Part shown: positions 9,462 through 20,823 of the stretch, one piece after another
Position numbering within the stretch: position 1 is the first letter of the stretch
Layout of the letters: every line of letters starts with the position of its first letter
DNA from: Cryptomeria japonica
Lineage: Eukaryota > Streptophyta > Pinopsida > Cupressales > Cupressaceae
Length of the DNA stretch: 64,000 bases
Reading direction: 5' to 3'
Assembly: GCF_030272615.1 (NCBI RefSeq)
Contig: NC_081415.1
Span: 507,921,373 to 507,985,372 of the forward strand
Program-made: the position numbers and the translations under genes
Notes under the pieces: model-generated
The model's input: only the letters and a program-made list of their open reading frames with translations
What the model was told of the DNA's origin: nothing
The model's database searches: none

Positions 9462-12194
9462 TTAGTACATGGTTTGATTTAAAGTATATTCCCCCATGCC
9501 TTTGTCCTGAAACTTGCCTTTAAGCTCACCTTGTTTTGATGTCGATGGTTTTAACGACTCAGGATCAATATATGCCGAGGAAGGAACAACTTCACGATTA
9601 CTCGGAATGATGGTCTCAGTCTTTGATTTCAGATTATTGCAGTATATGAATGGATTAGGATCACCATTAACTGTTACTTCCACTCCATTATGAGGAAACT
9701 TAATGCATTGGTGATATGTGGATGGGACTGCCTTCATTTCATGAATCCAAGGATGTTCTAGCAATATGTTATAAGTGAGATTTAAATTCAGGACTTGACA
9801 AACCACATCTTTTGTAACTGGCCCAACTCTGAGAGGTAAGGTGACTGTGCCCTTGGATGAACGCTTTTCGTCATCATATGCCTTAATGGTGATTTGATTT
9901 GTAGAATTCACAGCTTTATCAGAATATCCCAATTGTGTAATAGTGTTCAATGTGCAAATGTTTAGACCAGCTCCTCCATCTATCAGGACTCTTTTTATTC
10001 GATGTTTGTGTATGAAGGCTTCAATGTGTAATGGTGCATTATGTGGCTGACTTATGGAGGCGTCATCGACTTTTGCGAAAGTAAGGGAGTGTGGAACGGA
10101 AAGGTATCCCACCATGGCTTGAAACTGGTCCACGTTCAGATCAGTAGGAACAACAGTATCTCTCAAGATTTTGTCAAGAATGGCTTTATGTGCGGGAGAT
10201 ATGCGTAATAGCTCAAGGATTGAAATGAGCGTGGGTGTCTTCCCTAACTGTTCTACAAGGTCATACTCAGGTTTGGTTGATGAAGAAGTGGTGTTTTTAG
10301 TTGGAGCACCTTGCAAAATGATTTTACCTTGGCGGGTTGTAACATGACATTCAGAGGTAGGTTCGGAAGAAGATCCAACACCTTTTAGGACAATCTTGGG
10401 TCTCCGGGTAGAATTCTCAGGGTTTTTGTCCTTGATGATAATGGTAGAGACATAATTGTCCATCGAGATGTGATTGATGGTTGAATCATAGTTGTAGGAT
10501 GCTCTGGTATAGTTGGTTTGATCCTCTATGGCTTTAGCTTTTCCCTTGTCATGTTTGGGGAATGGTTCCTTAAACATCTCATGTTCTTGATTAGACGAAT
10601 GTCCCTCAATCTCAATGTCACCTCTATCAATGAGATCTTGTATGATGTTCTTCAGTCGATGACAATTTCCTATCTTATGACCCTTGCTCTTATGAAATTT
10701 ACAATACTCATCATCATTCCACCAATTTGGCTTGACCTTTGGTTCATATGGAGGAAAATCTGGAACTGTGACTACCTTGTTTGCCACTAGCTTCTTAAAA
10801 ACTGACTCAAGTGGTTCTCCCAATGGGGTGTACTTCCTTCGTGATCTGGAAGTTGTTTGAGTATTCACCTGATTGTTTGTAGAACTTGGTCCCGAAAAGA
10901 TGAATTTGGGTCGTACTGTGTTGGCATCAACAACACCATCATTGACTGTGTTCTTATTTTTATTCCAAATTCTTGGCTTGTCTTTTCCTTTAAAGTCATC
11001 TTTGTTTTCCTTGAATATCTTGATGACTCCTTGTTCAATTAGGACCTTTTCTGTTGCTAAGCCTTTTTCAATGACGTCCTTGAAGGTGGACAAACAAGCT
11101 TTCCTTAGATCATAGCCAATGTCTTTGTTAACATTTTGTGTGAACATTTCTACCATTTGTTTTTGTGGAATTTCACAAGAGCATCTGCTGGCTAGATTTC
11201 TCCATCTTTGTAAAAATGATGCAAAAGATTCTCCCTCTTTTTGCTTGGTGTTGCACAAAGTAGTGATTGATATGTCTATCTCTATGTTGTAGGAGAAATG
11301 TTGGATAAATGCTTCTACTAGATCACCCCATGACTTAATTCCAGGTGGAAGTTGGGAGAACCATTCCATAGCTTGATCACCTAGGCTTTGTGGGAATAAT
11401 CTCATCAAATATGTCTCTTCTGTTGCTACCTCAATGCAAGCTATGAAAAATTGTCTTATGTGTGCCTTAGGATCCCCTTTTCCTCTATACTTATCAAACT
11501 TAGGTGTCACAAAGTGTGTAGGAAACGGAGGCATTGGAATGCTCTTGTCAAATGGATAAGGACATATGTCTCTCATTGTGTATGTTGGCTTCGGTGTATT
11601 TATGTCCTCCATTTTCTTTTGTAAGTCCCTGATTTGTTGCTCCAAATTGCTCTTAGGTGGGGATCGACTTCTTGGACCATACCCTATGCTTGAGGCACCA
11701 ATTGGAGGAGGAGCATGTTGCATATATGGATGATATTGATCATACACATGTTCATATGGAGGAGGTCTATAGTAATGCTATGTATATGGACCACTTGGTA
11801 TAGATTCATGTTGAGGAACACCATATCTATTTTATGCATGTATACCATACTCTACAGGCATGTCATGTTCTAATGTGTTGCCCCCAAATTTGACACGGGG
11901 TTTCCTTGTGTCCAAATTTTGAGCATGCCTTTGAATATCCAATTGCTTTGGTGGTTGATCCTTAGCATTGGTATGTGATTGAGCATATCTTTCTGCATAA
12001 GACTTCCATAATGGTCTACGAAGGTGAGTATCATATGCTTGACCATGTGTATGTGGGACCTCTGGTTTTTGAAGCAAAGCTAATGGTGATTCAGGTACCA
12101 TATGTGGTCCTCTATTTCCTCCACTATTAGGTCTCCTTTGATCCATGTTGGAGTGAGGTTGTTGCAAAGGTCGATTTTCCATTATTTGAGACAT
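9462..12194 (-). pseudogene. Gy1 gag-protease
   Basis: The probable start is the ATG at 12192-12194, from which the frame runs about 910 codons to TAA at 9462-9464. It is interrupted by TAA 11832-11834 and TAG 11778-11780 in the Pro/His-rich N-terminal region. The gag capsid-type domain is at about 11520-11050 (FDKYRGKGDPKAHIRQFF, AMEWFSQLPPGIKSWGDL). A Cys/His motif (YCKFHKSKGHKIGNCHRL) lies near 10690, in place of a standard CCHC knuckle. The aspartic protease core is LIDGGAGLNIC (catalytic Asp codon at 9978-9980), followed by NILLEHPWIHEM. The protein would form the particle and mature the polyprotein. Confidence 0.92.
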
Positions 12195-12639
12195 GTCAAA
12201 ATCATGAGGTATCTTGGCTCCAAAGTCCAAAGTGTAAGACCAAGTATGTATGTAGTAGAGTAGGTGTGACTTCCAAAGAGAGGATAGTTTCTCTTGATGA
12301 GGTAAGTTGACCTTGACTCTAAGTAAGACCAAATGAGACCCAAAGGTAAGAAACCTTGATGAGGGACCACTTAGCAAAGAGTTGTTGTATGTAGTGTGTT
12401 GACAAAGTATGATAAGGACAAGCAAGTGACCTTTTGACTCAAGTTTAGACAATTGTGATTGTAATGAGAGATGTAAAGCAATGATGGACTTTGTGAGACC
12501 CAAGGACAGGTTGACTGCTAAATGAAACCTTGGAGAAATGACCTAGGAAGCTCAAGAGTTCCGAAACTGACTGTGTTTGTTTGCTGGACTGTAACAATTT
12601 TTTTTTTTTTTCAATTCTGAACACAAGTGCGCCTGTATA

Positions 12640-12815
12640 CTTCACAGATGCGGTTTCCTGACGCAGACGCGGCTCTGTTTAACACAGACATGTTTCTGAG
12701 ATTTTTTTGTGAAGTGTAATGTTGACTCTTGGAACATAGACGCGTTTCTGCCCTTCACAGATGCGGCTATACAACACAGACGCTATTATGTCCGACACAG
12801 ACGCGTTTCTGTAAA
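12640..12815. repeat. cacagacgcg array, leader copy 1
   Basis: About seven spaced copies of a cacagacgcg-like word (variants cacagatgcg, catagacgcg, cacagacatg) lie at 20-35 bp intervals. The word is the reverse complement of the one repeated at 662-925. Confidence 0.8.
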
Positions 12816-14011
12816 ATTTGTGCAATTTTTTCCAATTTGTGAAGTTGTTTTGTGGTGACCAAATCTGACTGTTTGACTATTTTTCGTGACAAGAGGACAC
12901 AATGTTTGCAAGTGTCTAGACTTAAAATGACTCGAAGAAAAGTGTGTTGTTTGATGTAAAAATGTTTTGCATACACTTGAAGACACAAAAGACACAATGT
13001 TTTGCTGTTTGGTCTTGAATGTTTTGAATGTTTAACATAAGTCAAGCACAATTCTTATGGCTCGCCAAGACAATAGTTGTTGATCCCACATGGGGTTTTA
13101 CCACCGAGGCTACGCTATTCAGAGCGGATACTTAGATGCTTGACCTCACTGGCTCCACCCTCGGCACTCACTTCTCGGGTCAGCCAAGCATCAGTCCCCA
13201 CGAAAACTCCCCGTGGCAAACTTTGTATCTCTACTAAGAACCGTATGTGTGTGGGCTGCTACCAGAGGTCCGACCTCCTGCCCCAACAACTAGAAGGATT
13301 TGGGCTTCTAAAACAAAAAGGTGCTAGTAAGGGCATCCGCTCGTGTGGCCATACATGCGGCACTTTCAGCTTTGTAAATACATAAGGCTCCCAACCGGTA
13401 GGGGTTACGCCCTACAAATGATCAAATAAATTTGATCAAACGGGTTTATGGGGAGACATAGTGTCGGTATGAACTAATCAGCACATGTTATCCATAGTTT
13501 TCACCATGAATACATTTGTTTATAGTGGTTCGGAAGAGGTGGGTTTTCCTCGCTACCACTTGGGTCATTCTCTTCTCACTAGTAGTCCTAATGACCACAC
13601 GGGAAGACAGGCCCTCTAAAGATTAAACAAAAAGAGCCTATTGCTCAAGACACAAAAGACAATGATTTAATTTTAGTGCACCAATTGAAGTGTTTGCTAG
13701 TCTATGAAAACAAGGCACACAATAAAATCCAAAAACCCTTGCCAAAGACCTACAACAAAGATTTATTAGTAGTTTGGATTGTTTCAAATAATCACCCCTT
13801 CCTGCAAGCACACAAGTTAGGTAAATTTTAAACCCAAAAGACTTTGTGAAAATAGGGGCCTTCAACCAAATGATTTTGCTTTCAAGACAAGCTACACCAA
13901 TTTTGTTAGCTAGATCTGAAAATGTTAGCTCAAAATAAACCAGATCTAAAACCCTAAATGCAAAATCCAAAAAACTGAATCAATAAAAACCCAAAATTTG
14001 AAACTGGTGAA

Positions 14012-14215
14012 CACAGACGCGGTTACCCTCAACACAGACACGACTTCGTGACATAGACGCGGTTCTGTGAGACACAGATGCGACTACAGAACACAAAAGC
14101 GTCTTCTGGACACAGACGCGGCTAAAAACATCACAGACGCGATTCCAGAGGTCGCAGACGCGCCAGGAAATCAAAAACGCGATCCGAAAGTGCGCAGACG
14201 CAAAAATATCAAAAT
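14012..14215. repeat. cacagacgcg array, leader copy 2
   Basis: About ten copies of cacagacgcg-like words at roughly 20-bp spacing directly downstream (element sense) of the 5' LTR and primer-binding site. Variation again falls mostly at CpG sites, consistent with methylcytosine loss. Confidence 0.85.
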
Positions 14216-14290
14216 GCTGTCGAAAACGTCAGATCTGCAACTTCAAACACAAAATCTGTGACAAGATGTTAAATGCAAAAGGGGACAAGG

Positions 14291-14308
14291 GTCCCACCGG
14301 GCGTGCCA
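14291..14308 (-). other. Primer-binding site of Gy1
   Basis: On the element strand TGGCACGCCCGGTGGGAC begins three bases inside the 5' LTR end and starts with the TGG complementary to tRNA CCA. It does not match the initiator-Met type seen in the copia elements. The tRNA was not identified. Confidence 0.7.
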
Positions 14309-14311
14309 AAA

Positions 14312-15219
14312 TGTATATGGTGAAAATGGATAACAATAATAACAATATTGAAAGGCTAAATGAATTCAACCACAAAACCCTAGCCTAACAACAACAAAGA
14401 TCCACCATAACATATGAAGATTACCTAAGACAATGCAAATCAAATGAAATCACAAAGATTATACCATCACATGTCCAATAGGGTTTTGATCTCCATTCTT
14501 CCTATCTCCATTGATCTTGCTTGATATATTTGCTCTCAAATTTTATGTGCACAAGAGCTCAACAAAGAACGGAATGTGGTTGCAAGTAGGATCGTAGTGT
14601 AGTCAAGTGTATAAGATTCATTAGAATGTATCATTAGGGTTTGATAATGAAGGAAGCATCTCCTTATATAGAAGACACTATATGAAATGGAGGGATAAGA
14701 TTGAGAGGTGTAAAAGGAGGTCGGCTATGATTAGAGGGTAGGTAAAAGAAATGATAAAATAATGAAAGGGGTAGGTAGTGTATGAATTAAGAGATGAATG
14801 ACATGGTTAATGAATTAATTAAATAAATAAAGATTTATTTAATTAATAGAAGAAGTGGGATAATTAAATAAATAAAAATATTTATTTAATTTAGGAAAAG
14901 GATAATTTAAATAAATAAATGTATTTATTTAAATGAGAAATAAGGCTAGAAGAGGATAAATGAATTAATTAAATAAATAAAGATTTATTTAATTAATAGA
15001 AGAAGTGGGATAATTAAATAAATAAAAATATTTATTTAATTTAGGAAAAGGATAATTTAAATAAATAAATGTATTTATTTAAATGAGAAATAAGGCTAGA
15101 AGAGGATAAATGAATTAATTAAATAAATAAAGATTTATTTAATTAATAAAAGAATTAAGCTTAGATAATTAAATAAATAATATTTATTTAATTAGACTGG
15201 ACAATTTTGGGTGTCTACA
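14312..15219 (-). repeat. 5' LTR of Gy1
   Basis: 908 bp bounded by TG and CA; the element-strand LTR begins TGTAGACACCC and ends ATATACA next to the primer-binding site. Its plus-strand right part matches 1-133. The U3 side is made of AT-rich tandem repeats (separate entry). The flank after 15219 begins gaagc; the matching target duplication would lie left of the window. Confidence 0.9.
14811..15150. repeat. 150-bp tandem repeat in the Gy1 LTR
   Basis: Copies 14811-14960 and 14961-15110 are identical over 150 bp; a third partial copy runs from 15111 for about 40 bp before diverging. Each unit contains three AT palindromes of the form ttaaataaat...atttatttaa. The unit lies in the promoter-proximal U3 part of the LTR. 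Confidence 0.95.
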
Positions 15220-16064
15220 GAAGCCTCTCTTTCTTGTCTTTCCCCAGACATATTGGAAGATGAAGGTTGATCAATAATTGGTTGGCTTGATGAAGATAGT
15301 ATCTTGGGAGAGTTACTATCTCTCTTGCACAATGTACCAAGCAAGATGTAGTCACGCAAGCATGATTGAGACCGCGAGGCCCTACAAAATGCCCGATATG
15401 AGAAATCTCAAAGAGAAAACTCAAATAACTCTGTCCTCTGAGACTTTAATCTCAAAGAGGCTTATTTATTACAGTGAGTCAAAATGCTTTGGTCTAGCTG
15501 TACTCAACTGGGTTGTTCTCAAAGGTGATTACTTTTTCCCATTGTGACAAGCCCGCTAAAGGAACACAAATCTCAAACTAGAAAAGCTTCAAGCGTCTAG
15601 ATTTTTGATTGTTTGTGTAGACAAGAGCATAATCTCCTACCTTTTAAACTTTTCTCAAACACAAAAAATAGATTTGTTTATTTACCACATCACAATTTAG
15701 GTGCTTAGAAAACAATTAAGAATACATAAAGTTTGCTTGAATCTCTTTAGGCAACTTATGAAAACAACGAATCAGTAATCATATTGTTTTTTAGCGATAC
15801 AGGCGTATTCTTGGACAAACGTTCTACAAAAACTTGTCAGGCTGTGAAAATCACTTAGATAGACAAAAAACAGATCAGGATTAGCATTAGTGTCAGAAAA
15901 ATCAAATTAGAAAAACCCCTAAAAGTACTTTGTTTTTCATTCGAGAAAGTAGAAAATCATATGAACTTTCTCCCATGACTATAGAAGAATTCTCACCTAC
16001 CCATATGAAAGAAGATAGAATATCATACTATAATGAATAGAATGTCATATGAGATTTTTTGCAG
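15220..16064. other. Unassigned intergenic sequence
   Basis: No domain, LTR boundary or repeat was recognised. Short open frames (15278-15547, 15215-15424) show no recognisable similarity. Confidence 0.5.
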
Positions 16065-16250
16065 AGAATTAGGGTTTGCTCAAAATCGTATAAGTGGGTG
16101 CTCAAAATTAGGGGTTGGTGCTCATTGGGTTGGTGCCCTAAACATATTGTAAACTTGGATTTTATTGTGAGGTTGGATTGGAGTAGTAGACTCCAACAAC
16201 TATTCTCATCGAGGTTTTTTCCCACATTGGGTTTTCCTTATAAATCTAGT
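16065..16250 (+). repeat. Fragment of the S2/S3 LTR family, opposite orientation
   Basis: The reverse complement contains the module aaacccaat...gggaaaaaacctcg followed by ctccaatccaacctcac and a run of tagggcaccaaccca units, which matches the interior of the solo LTRs at 20308 and 35034. Both ends are missing. Confidence 0.7.
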
Positions 16251-16297
16251 GTTGTGGTTTGGTTTGTATGCGTGTGTGTGTTCTTCATTGATTTTCA

Positions 16298-17704
16298 TGA
16301 TGGTCTGATGAAAGAATAAGAATCCAGTCAACTACTGAGAGGGGGGGGGGTGAATCAGTAGATAGCAAAATTGATACAAAATTCACAAATCTCAAAATCA
16401 ATCTCTCAAAGTAAACTATCAATGTAATACCACTGTCAAGATAAAAACTCATAAGATAAAACTAGTTGACTATTACAACAAATTAACAGTAAACAACTTC
16501 AAACTCACAAACATCCAAATACTTTTTCATATGTCAACAGAGTTCATTTCTTAATGCTTCCGGTTATCATGACTTATCAAAGTAGTTAAGTAAATCAACC
16601 ATGAGGACATAATCACAAAAACATTCACCACTTGACACAAATATTTTTGACATGGAAACCCAAATGGGAAAAACCACAGTGAGATGAGACTCACAAGATA
16701 ACTATCTGAACTCTTTTGAAGTTCGCCCTGTTAGGAGCCTAGTCTGTTAAAGCTTTACAAAAATTTATGTTAAGAACAGATCCTATTAGGGACCACCCGG
16801 TTAAGGGATTGACTACAATGCCTTATTAGAAGCAATACCATGTAAGGAGTAACCTCGGTAGAGGATTTGAAAATCTAAACTAATGGATCACCTTGTTAGA
16901 GGATTTGAATAGTACCAAGCTTGTTAGAGCTTACCCGGTTAGGGGATTTCAATTTTGCTGTAAATGTTAGAAAACAACATGAGTTTGTTGATCTGTTTGA
17001 ATATCACTACACTTGCTTGTTTAGATCCTTTTCATGCTCCTATCTACCTTTACTCAAACTGCACATACATCATTTGGATCGACAACCACACACTCAACTG
17101 ATATTTTCCAACACTAAAACTAAACAACTCATCGACCTTATAAATAAATCAATTAGGTCGATAACACAACATAAATCTAATTCTCATAGAGATTACAAAC
17201 AAGTCGGTTCAAGTACGACCATTATATTACATAGCAATCTCTGCACATCAATCAAGAAAACCTCGATCGCTCCTTGGTCACCGCTTCATCGATCCTAGTA
17301 ACTCATCATGCGCTTTGCATTATATGCAGTATACTTGCTCAGTCCCTAGACAAAAACCGTTACATCAACTCGCCAAAATCACTTGAAATTGTCTTCATAT
17401 GTGTCATAATCATTGTCGCTCATCATCAGATTGTAGACCAGTATAACCAATTCACCAAACTTAATCGATTAGGGTTTATAAAAAAATAATAGGTAGGGTT
17501 TACTGGTTACCGGTTCAACTCTCCAATATATAGCAATACCGATTCACTCCACAAATTCTTCCTATCGGTTATAGTTTCCTTCACTAGCTCATCCTACCAA
17601 TTATAAAACAATATTACAACAATATCAACAATATCATTACCGGTTAATTGACATCAATGACAACATACCGTATTATTAATGCAATCTTCATGCAAATGCC
17701 AACA
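16298..17704 (-). repeat. Solo LTR S1 (same family as CoB LTRs)
   Basis: 1407 bp starting tgatggtctgatg and ending atgccaaca, flanked by the perfect 5-bp duplication tttca (16293-16297 and 17705-17709). It aligns along its length with the CoB LTRs at 47113 and 52873, including the G10 tract at 16341-16350 and the ggaaacccaaatgggaaaaa module at 16654. No internal region remains, as expected from recombination between two LTRs. Confidence 0.93.
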
Positions 17705-17709
17705 TTTCA

Positions 17710-18090
17710 ATCTTAAAATTTGCACACATAGATTAAAACTTTTGTAAGACATGATTCACCCCTCTCTCAGTGTCGATTTGTGTTCTTCAGAAAAACACTA
17801 AATATCTGCCAATAACAGTAGCATAAATTTTTACATGTTGGGATCAACCCTTGTGGGAGCCCATTTTACTCCACATGTTTTGTCTTTGATATATCAGTGT
17901 GAACTTGTAAAGTGTTTTAGTAAGGAATATCATATATGTACCTGCACAATGCACAAATATGTTTGATAAAAATGAAATTCTAATTTTCATAGATACTGTC
18001 GATGAATTTCTGCATATTCTTTGATATTTCACTGTTCTTCATAACTTGTTTGATACCTTATGAGAATAATTATTCATTTGCCGAAGTTCA
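17710..18090. other. Weak outer extension of the inverted repeat
   Basis: No gene. From about 17940 onward there is low but visible complementarity with 18982-19200, suggesting that the inverted repeat was originally longer. Confidence 0.4.
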
Positions 18091-18981
18091 TCTGAACTGA
18101 TTAGGTATCTTGAGCTCTAACACCACTTTTTCATCTCTTGTAGACACCATTGGAGCAGGAGAGCGTAAAGGAGCATGAGAACAAGCGACAACTCAGCCTC
18201 GAGGGTTTGTCATTCAGGAAATGACGAATCCCTACTCTTTTTCATATGCTTTCTTCTTTAAATGTATAGTTTCTTTTCATAATGCATTAAATGAGCTACT
18301 CACATGGCTTGTGTGGGACACTATACTTTTGATATCCATGAATAAAGAAAGCATCCTTTTATGCAAAGTTGTAAACCATTCTTTTTAAAAAAATACTGCA
18401 TTGAATATATTATTCATTTGATAGCATCTCTTACTTGTATGAGAAATTGAGCATAATCAAATATGTACTTAATTTTTTTAGTGCAAATCCCCCCTAGCTC
18501 TACCCGATTGAGCCAAAAGTGAAATTAGGTAAAAATGTTACCTAATTTCGCCTCCAGCTCAATCAGGTAGAGATGTGATAACTTTTGCATTTAAAAATTG
18601 AAAGCACATATCTAGTTATGCTTAAGTGCTCATAAAACTAAGATATGCTATCAACTGAAGCAATAGATTCAATGCAAATGTTCTTCCAAGAAGCAAGAGT
18701 ATACAACCTGTATATAAAAATTGTTTTTCTTTATTCATGAATTCAAAAAGTATAGTGTCCCACACAAGCCATGGGAAAAACTGATTCAATGTATCATACA
18801 AGAAAACTATACATTTATAAAATAAAGCATATAAAAGGAGTAGGAATCCATCATTGCCTGAATGAAAATATTTGAGGTTGAGTTGTCGCTTGTCTTCATG
18901 CTCCTTACATTTTGTTGCTCTAGAAGTGCCTGTAAGTGATGAAAAGTGTTGTTAGAGCTTGGGATGCCTAATCAGTTCATA
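18091..18981. repeat. ~890-bp imperfect inverted repeat (foldback)
   Basis: The left arm 18091-18532 pairs with the right arm 18538-18981 at roughly three quarters identity by eye. The centre is gaaattaggtaa (18521-18532), a 5-base loop, then ttacctaatttc (18538-18549). Long matching blocks include atggcttgtgtgggacacta on the left versus its complement around 18749-18768, and agcgacaactca versus tgagttgtcgct. There is no coding frame across it. It could be a foldback element, an inverted duplication, or a locus producing hairpin RNA. Confidence 0.85.
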
Positions 18982-19901
18982 TGTAAAATTAGAAAATGCA
19001 TAGGTTCTTACATAAAGTGTCAAATCAGTTATGCAGTCATCACATATATTAGAGAGAAAAGAAAAAAAAAATCATCATCAATATCCATTAGAATCTAAAC
19101 TTCATTGTTTCATATAACATCTTTGTTCACTGCTCAATAGAACAACACTGACATAAGAAAGACAAGTAGTAGAAACTTAAATGACAGTGGCAAAACAAGG
19201 TTTTCCCTCGGTCAAATGGGTCAAAGAGAAGCAGTGTAGGGCATTGCTACAAACAAAGGACAATGCTTTGAAGCTTATATGATAATGGTGAAGAGTTGTT
19301 GCAAAAAGCATAATACACAGTCATAACAAGAACAATAAAGGTGTTGCAACATTTACAAGGAGCTATGTTTGAATAATCTCAAAAAACATTCATGAGATGC
19401 AGAATGAATAAATAAGGGTATAATAATTTTATGCTGCAAGTTACAATGACAGTCATTTTCATATCAAAGAATAGTGCTACAACAAAGATGGAATCAAAAC
19501 TCATCGAGTTTGCAATATCAAGAAAAAATAGAGCTTGCATTGGATACTTATTTTAACCATGGTTGACTTTTCAGTGGATATTTGTGGATACACTATGTGG
19601 TGATGTTTTATTCAGGTATTATACTATGTTGGTTTATGTTTTGATTTGAGATTCAGTGAATGTTGTTTACACATTATTTTCTTATTGATGATTAGATGTT
19701 AATTTTATTGGGTTACTGACCATGGACTAACACATTTACTTTATGCATGAGATGCGTTATGTATATGTCATCATGTATGTGTGGAAAGTGTATGGGGTGC
19801 GAGGAGATGATTTTCCTTCACTCACTTTGGTGAGACATGGAACATCACTCACTTCGGTGATTCTCCTTCGCCGGTGTGTCTACCGTGTTTGAAGATATAT
19901 A

Positions 19902-19946
<45 letters not shown>

Positions 19947-20302
19947 ATGTGTGGTTCGGTGATGCAGGATTTACAGGTACAAGGTACTGTCTTCACCTGG
20001 TTCCATAGGTTTGAGCGTACGTAATTAATCCGATGGAAGTGGAGGAGATAGTGTTAAGGCCCTAAATCTTATTGCTAGCCTTGCTCGATAGTGAGCTTTG
20101 TCAGTTGTCTATCAAGCTTCCCTATGTTGGTATGTGGCTCGTGTCTTTGCTTTATTTTGTTGAGTTGTGTGTTATGCGTTTGTGAATTTAATTATTCTCT
20201 TATGATTATTAATGATAAATTAATTATTAATACCTTATGGTTATTAATAATTAATAGATATTGTGTTTATGAAATTAAATTAGAAATAAATTATTAAAGG
20301 TA
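18982..20302. other. Unassigned intergenic sequence with a GT microsatellite
   Basis: No gene recognised. A (GT)n run of about 20 units lies at 19904-19945. A ctcacttcggtga-type word occurs twice near 19816-19862. Confidence 0.6.
19904..19945. repeat. (GT)n microsatellite
   Basis: An uninterrupted tgtg run of about 42 bp. Confidence 0.95.
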
Positions 20303-20307
20303 CTTTT

Positions 20308-20778
20308 TGTTGAACACAATATACCACTGAGAGGGGGTGAATTAGTGGTTTATAATCTTTTCCTTTTTTAAGTCAAATTCAAAATACCAATTGTTATCCT
20401 AAGATTTAAACACTCAAACCGATAAGACAAAAGAGAATATCAAAAGAGACAATTGCACAAATGCAACCCACAACACTAGATGTACGAGGAAAACCCAATT
20501 TGGGAAAAACCTCGGTGAGAAATGCTGCTGGAGACTATTGCTCCAATCCAGCCTCACAAATGAAACACTGAATTACAAAGATTTAGGGCACCAACCCAAG
20601 GAGCACCAAGCTCCAACTTGGTGATGTATATTGAAATACTATTTGATACAGTTATAGCTTCTTGTTGCAAATGAGTTCTACAACTCTTGATCAAATAAAT
20701 TACTGTCGGTTGACAATCTTCTCTTCTTTACTGGATCTCACACTACCGGTTGTGAGATTACTCTCTCTGATTCTTGGC

Positions 20779-20823
<45 letters not shown>

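Larger units (their letters stand above)
12195..14290 (-). other. Gy1 5' leader
   Basis: About 2.1 kb between the primer-binding site and gag without a convincing gene. Open frames here (e.g. the upstream part of 11832-12503) lack domain similarity and probably are leader read-through. It contains the two cacagacgcg arrays and a middle part (13080-13630) without recognisable structure. Long leaders are usual for Tat/Ogre elements. Confidence 0.75.
1..15219 (-). mobile_element. Gy1: giant Tat-like Ty3/gypsy LTR retrotransposon (5' truncated by window edge)
   Basis: The element reads on the minus strand. Its 5' LTR is 14312-15219, its primer-binding site 14291-14308, its polyprotein 12194-5022, its polypurine tract 134-147, and the start of its 3' LTR is 1-133; the rest of that LTR lies outside the window. 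Domain order is gag, protease, G-patch, RT, RNase H, a second archaeal-type RNase H, integrase, which is the arrangement known for the Tat/Ogre lineage. The visible 133 bp of the 3' LTR align without gaps to 15087-15219 with 3 mismatches, so the insertion is fairly recent. More than 15 kb long because of a 2.1-kb leader and a 4.9-kb 3' region that carries an antisense gene. Confidence 0.92.

Noticed and set aside
18091-18981. Inverted repeat as a classical DNA transposon with TIRs
   Set aside because: Arms meet with a five-base loop, leaving no internal sequence, and no flanking target duplication was found; kept only as a foldback-type repeat.
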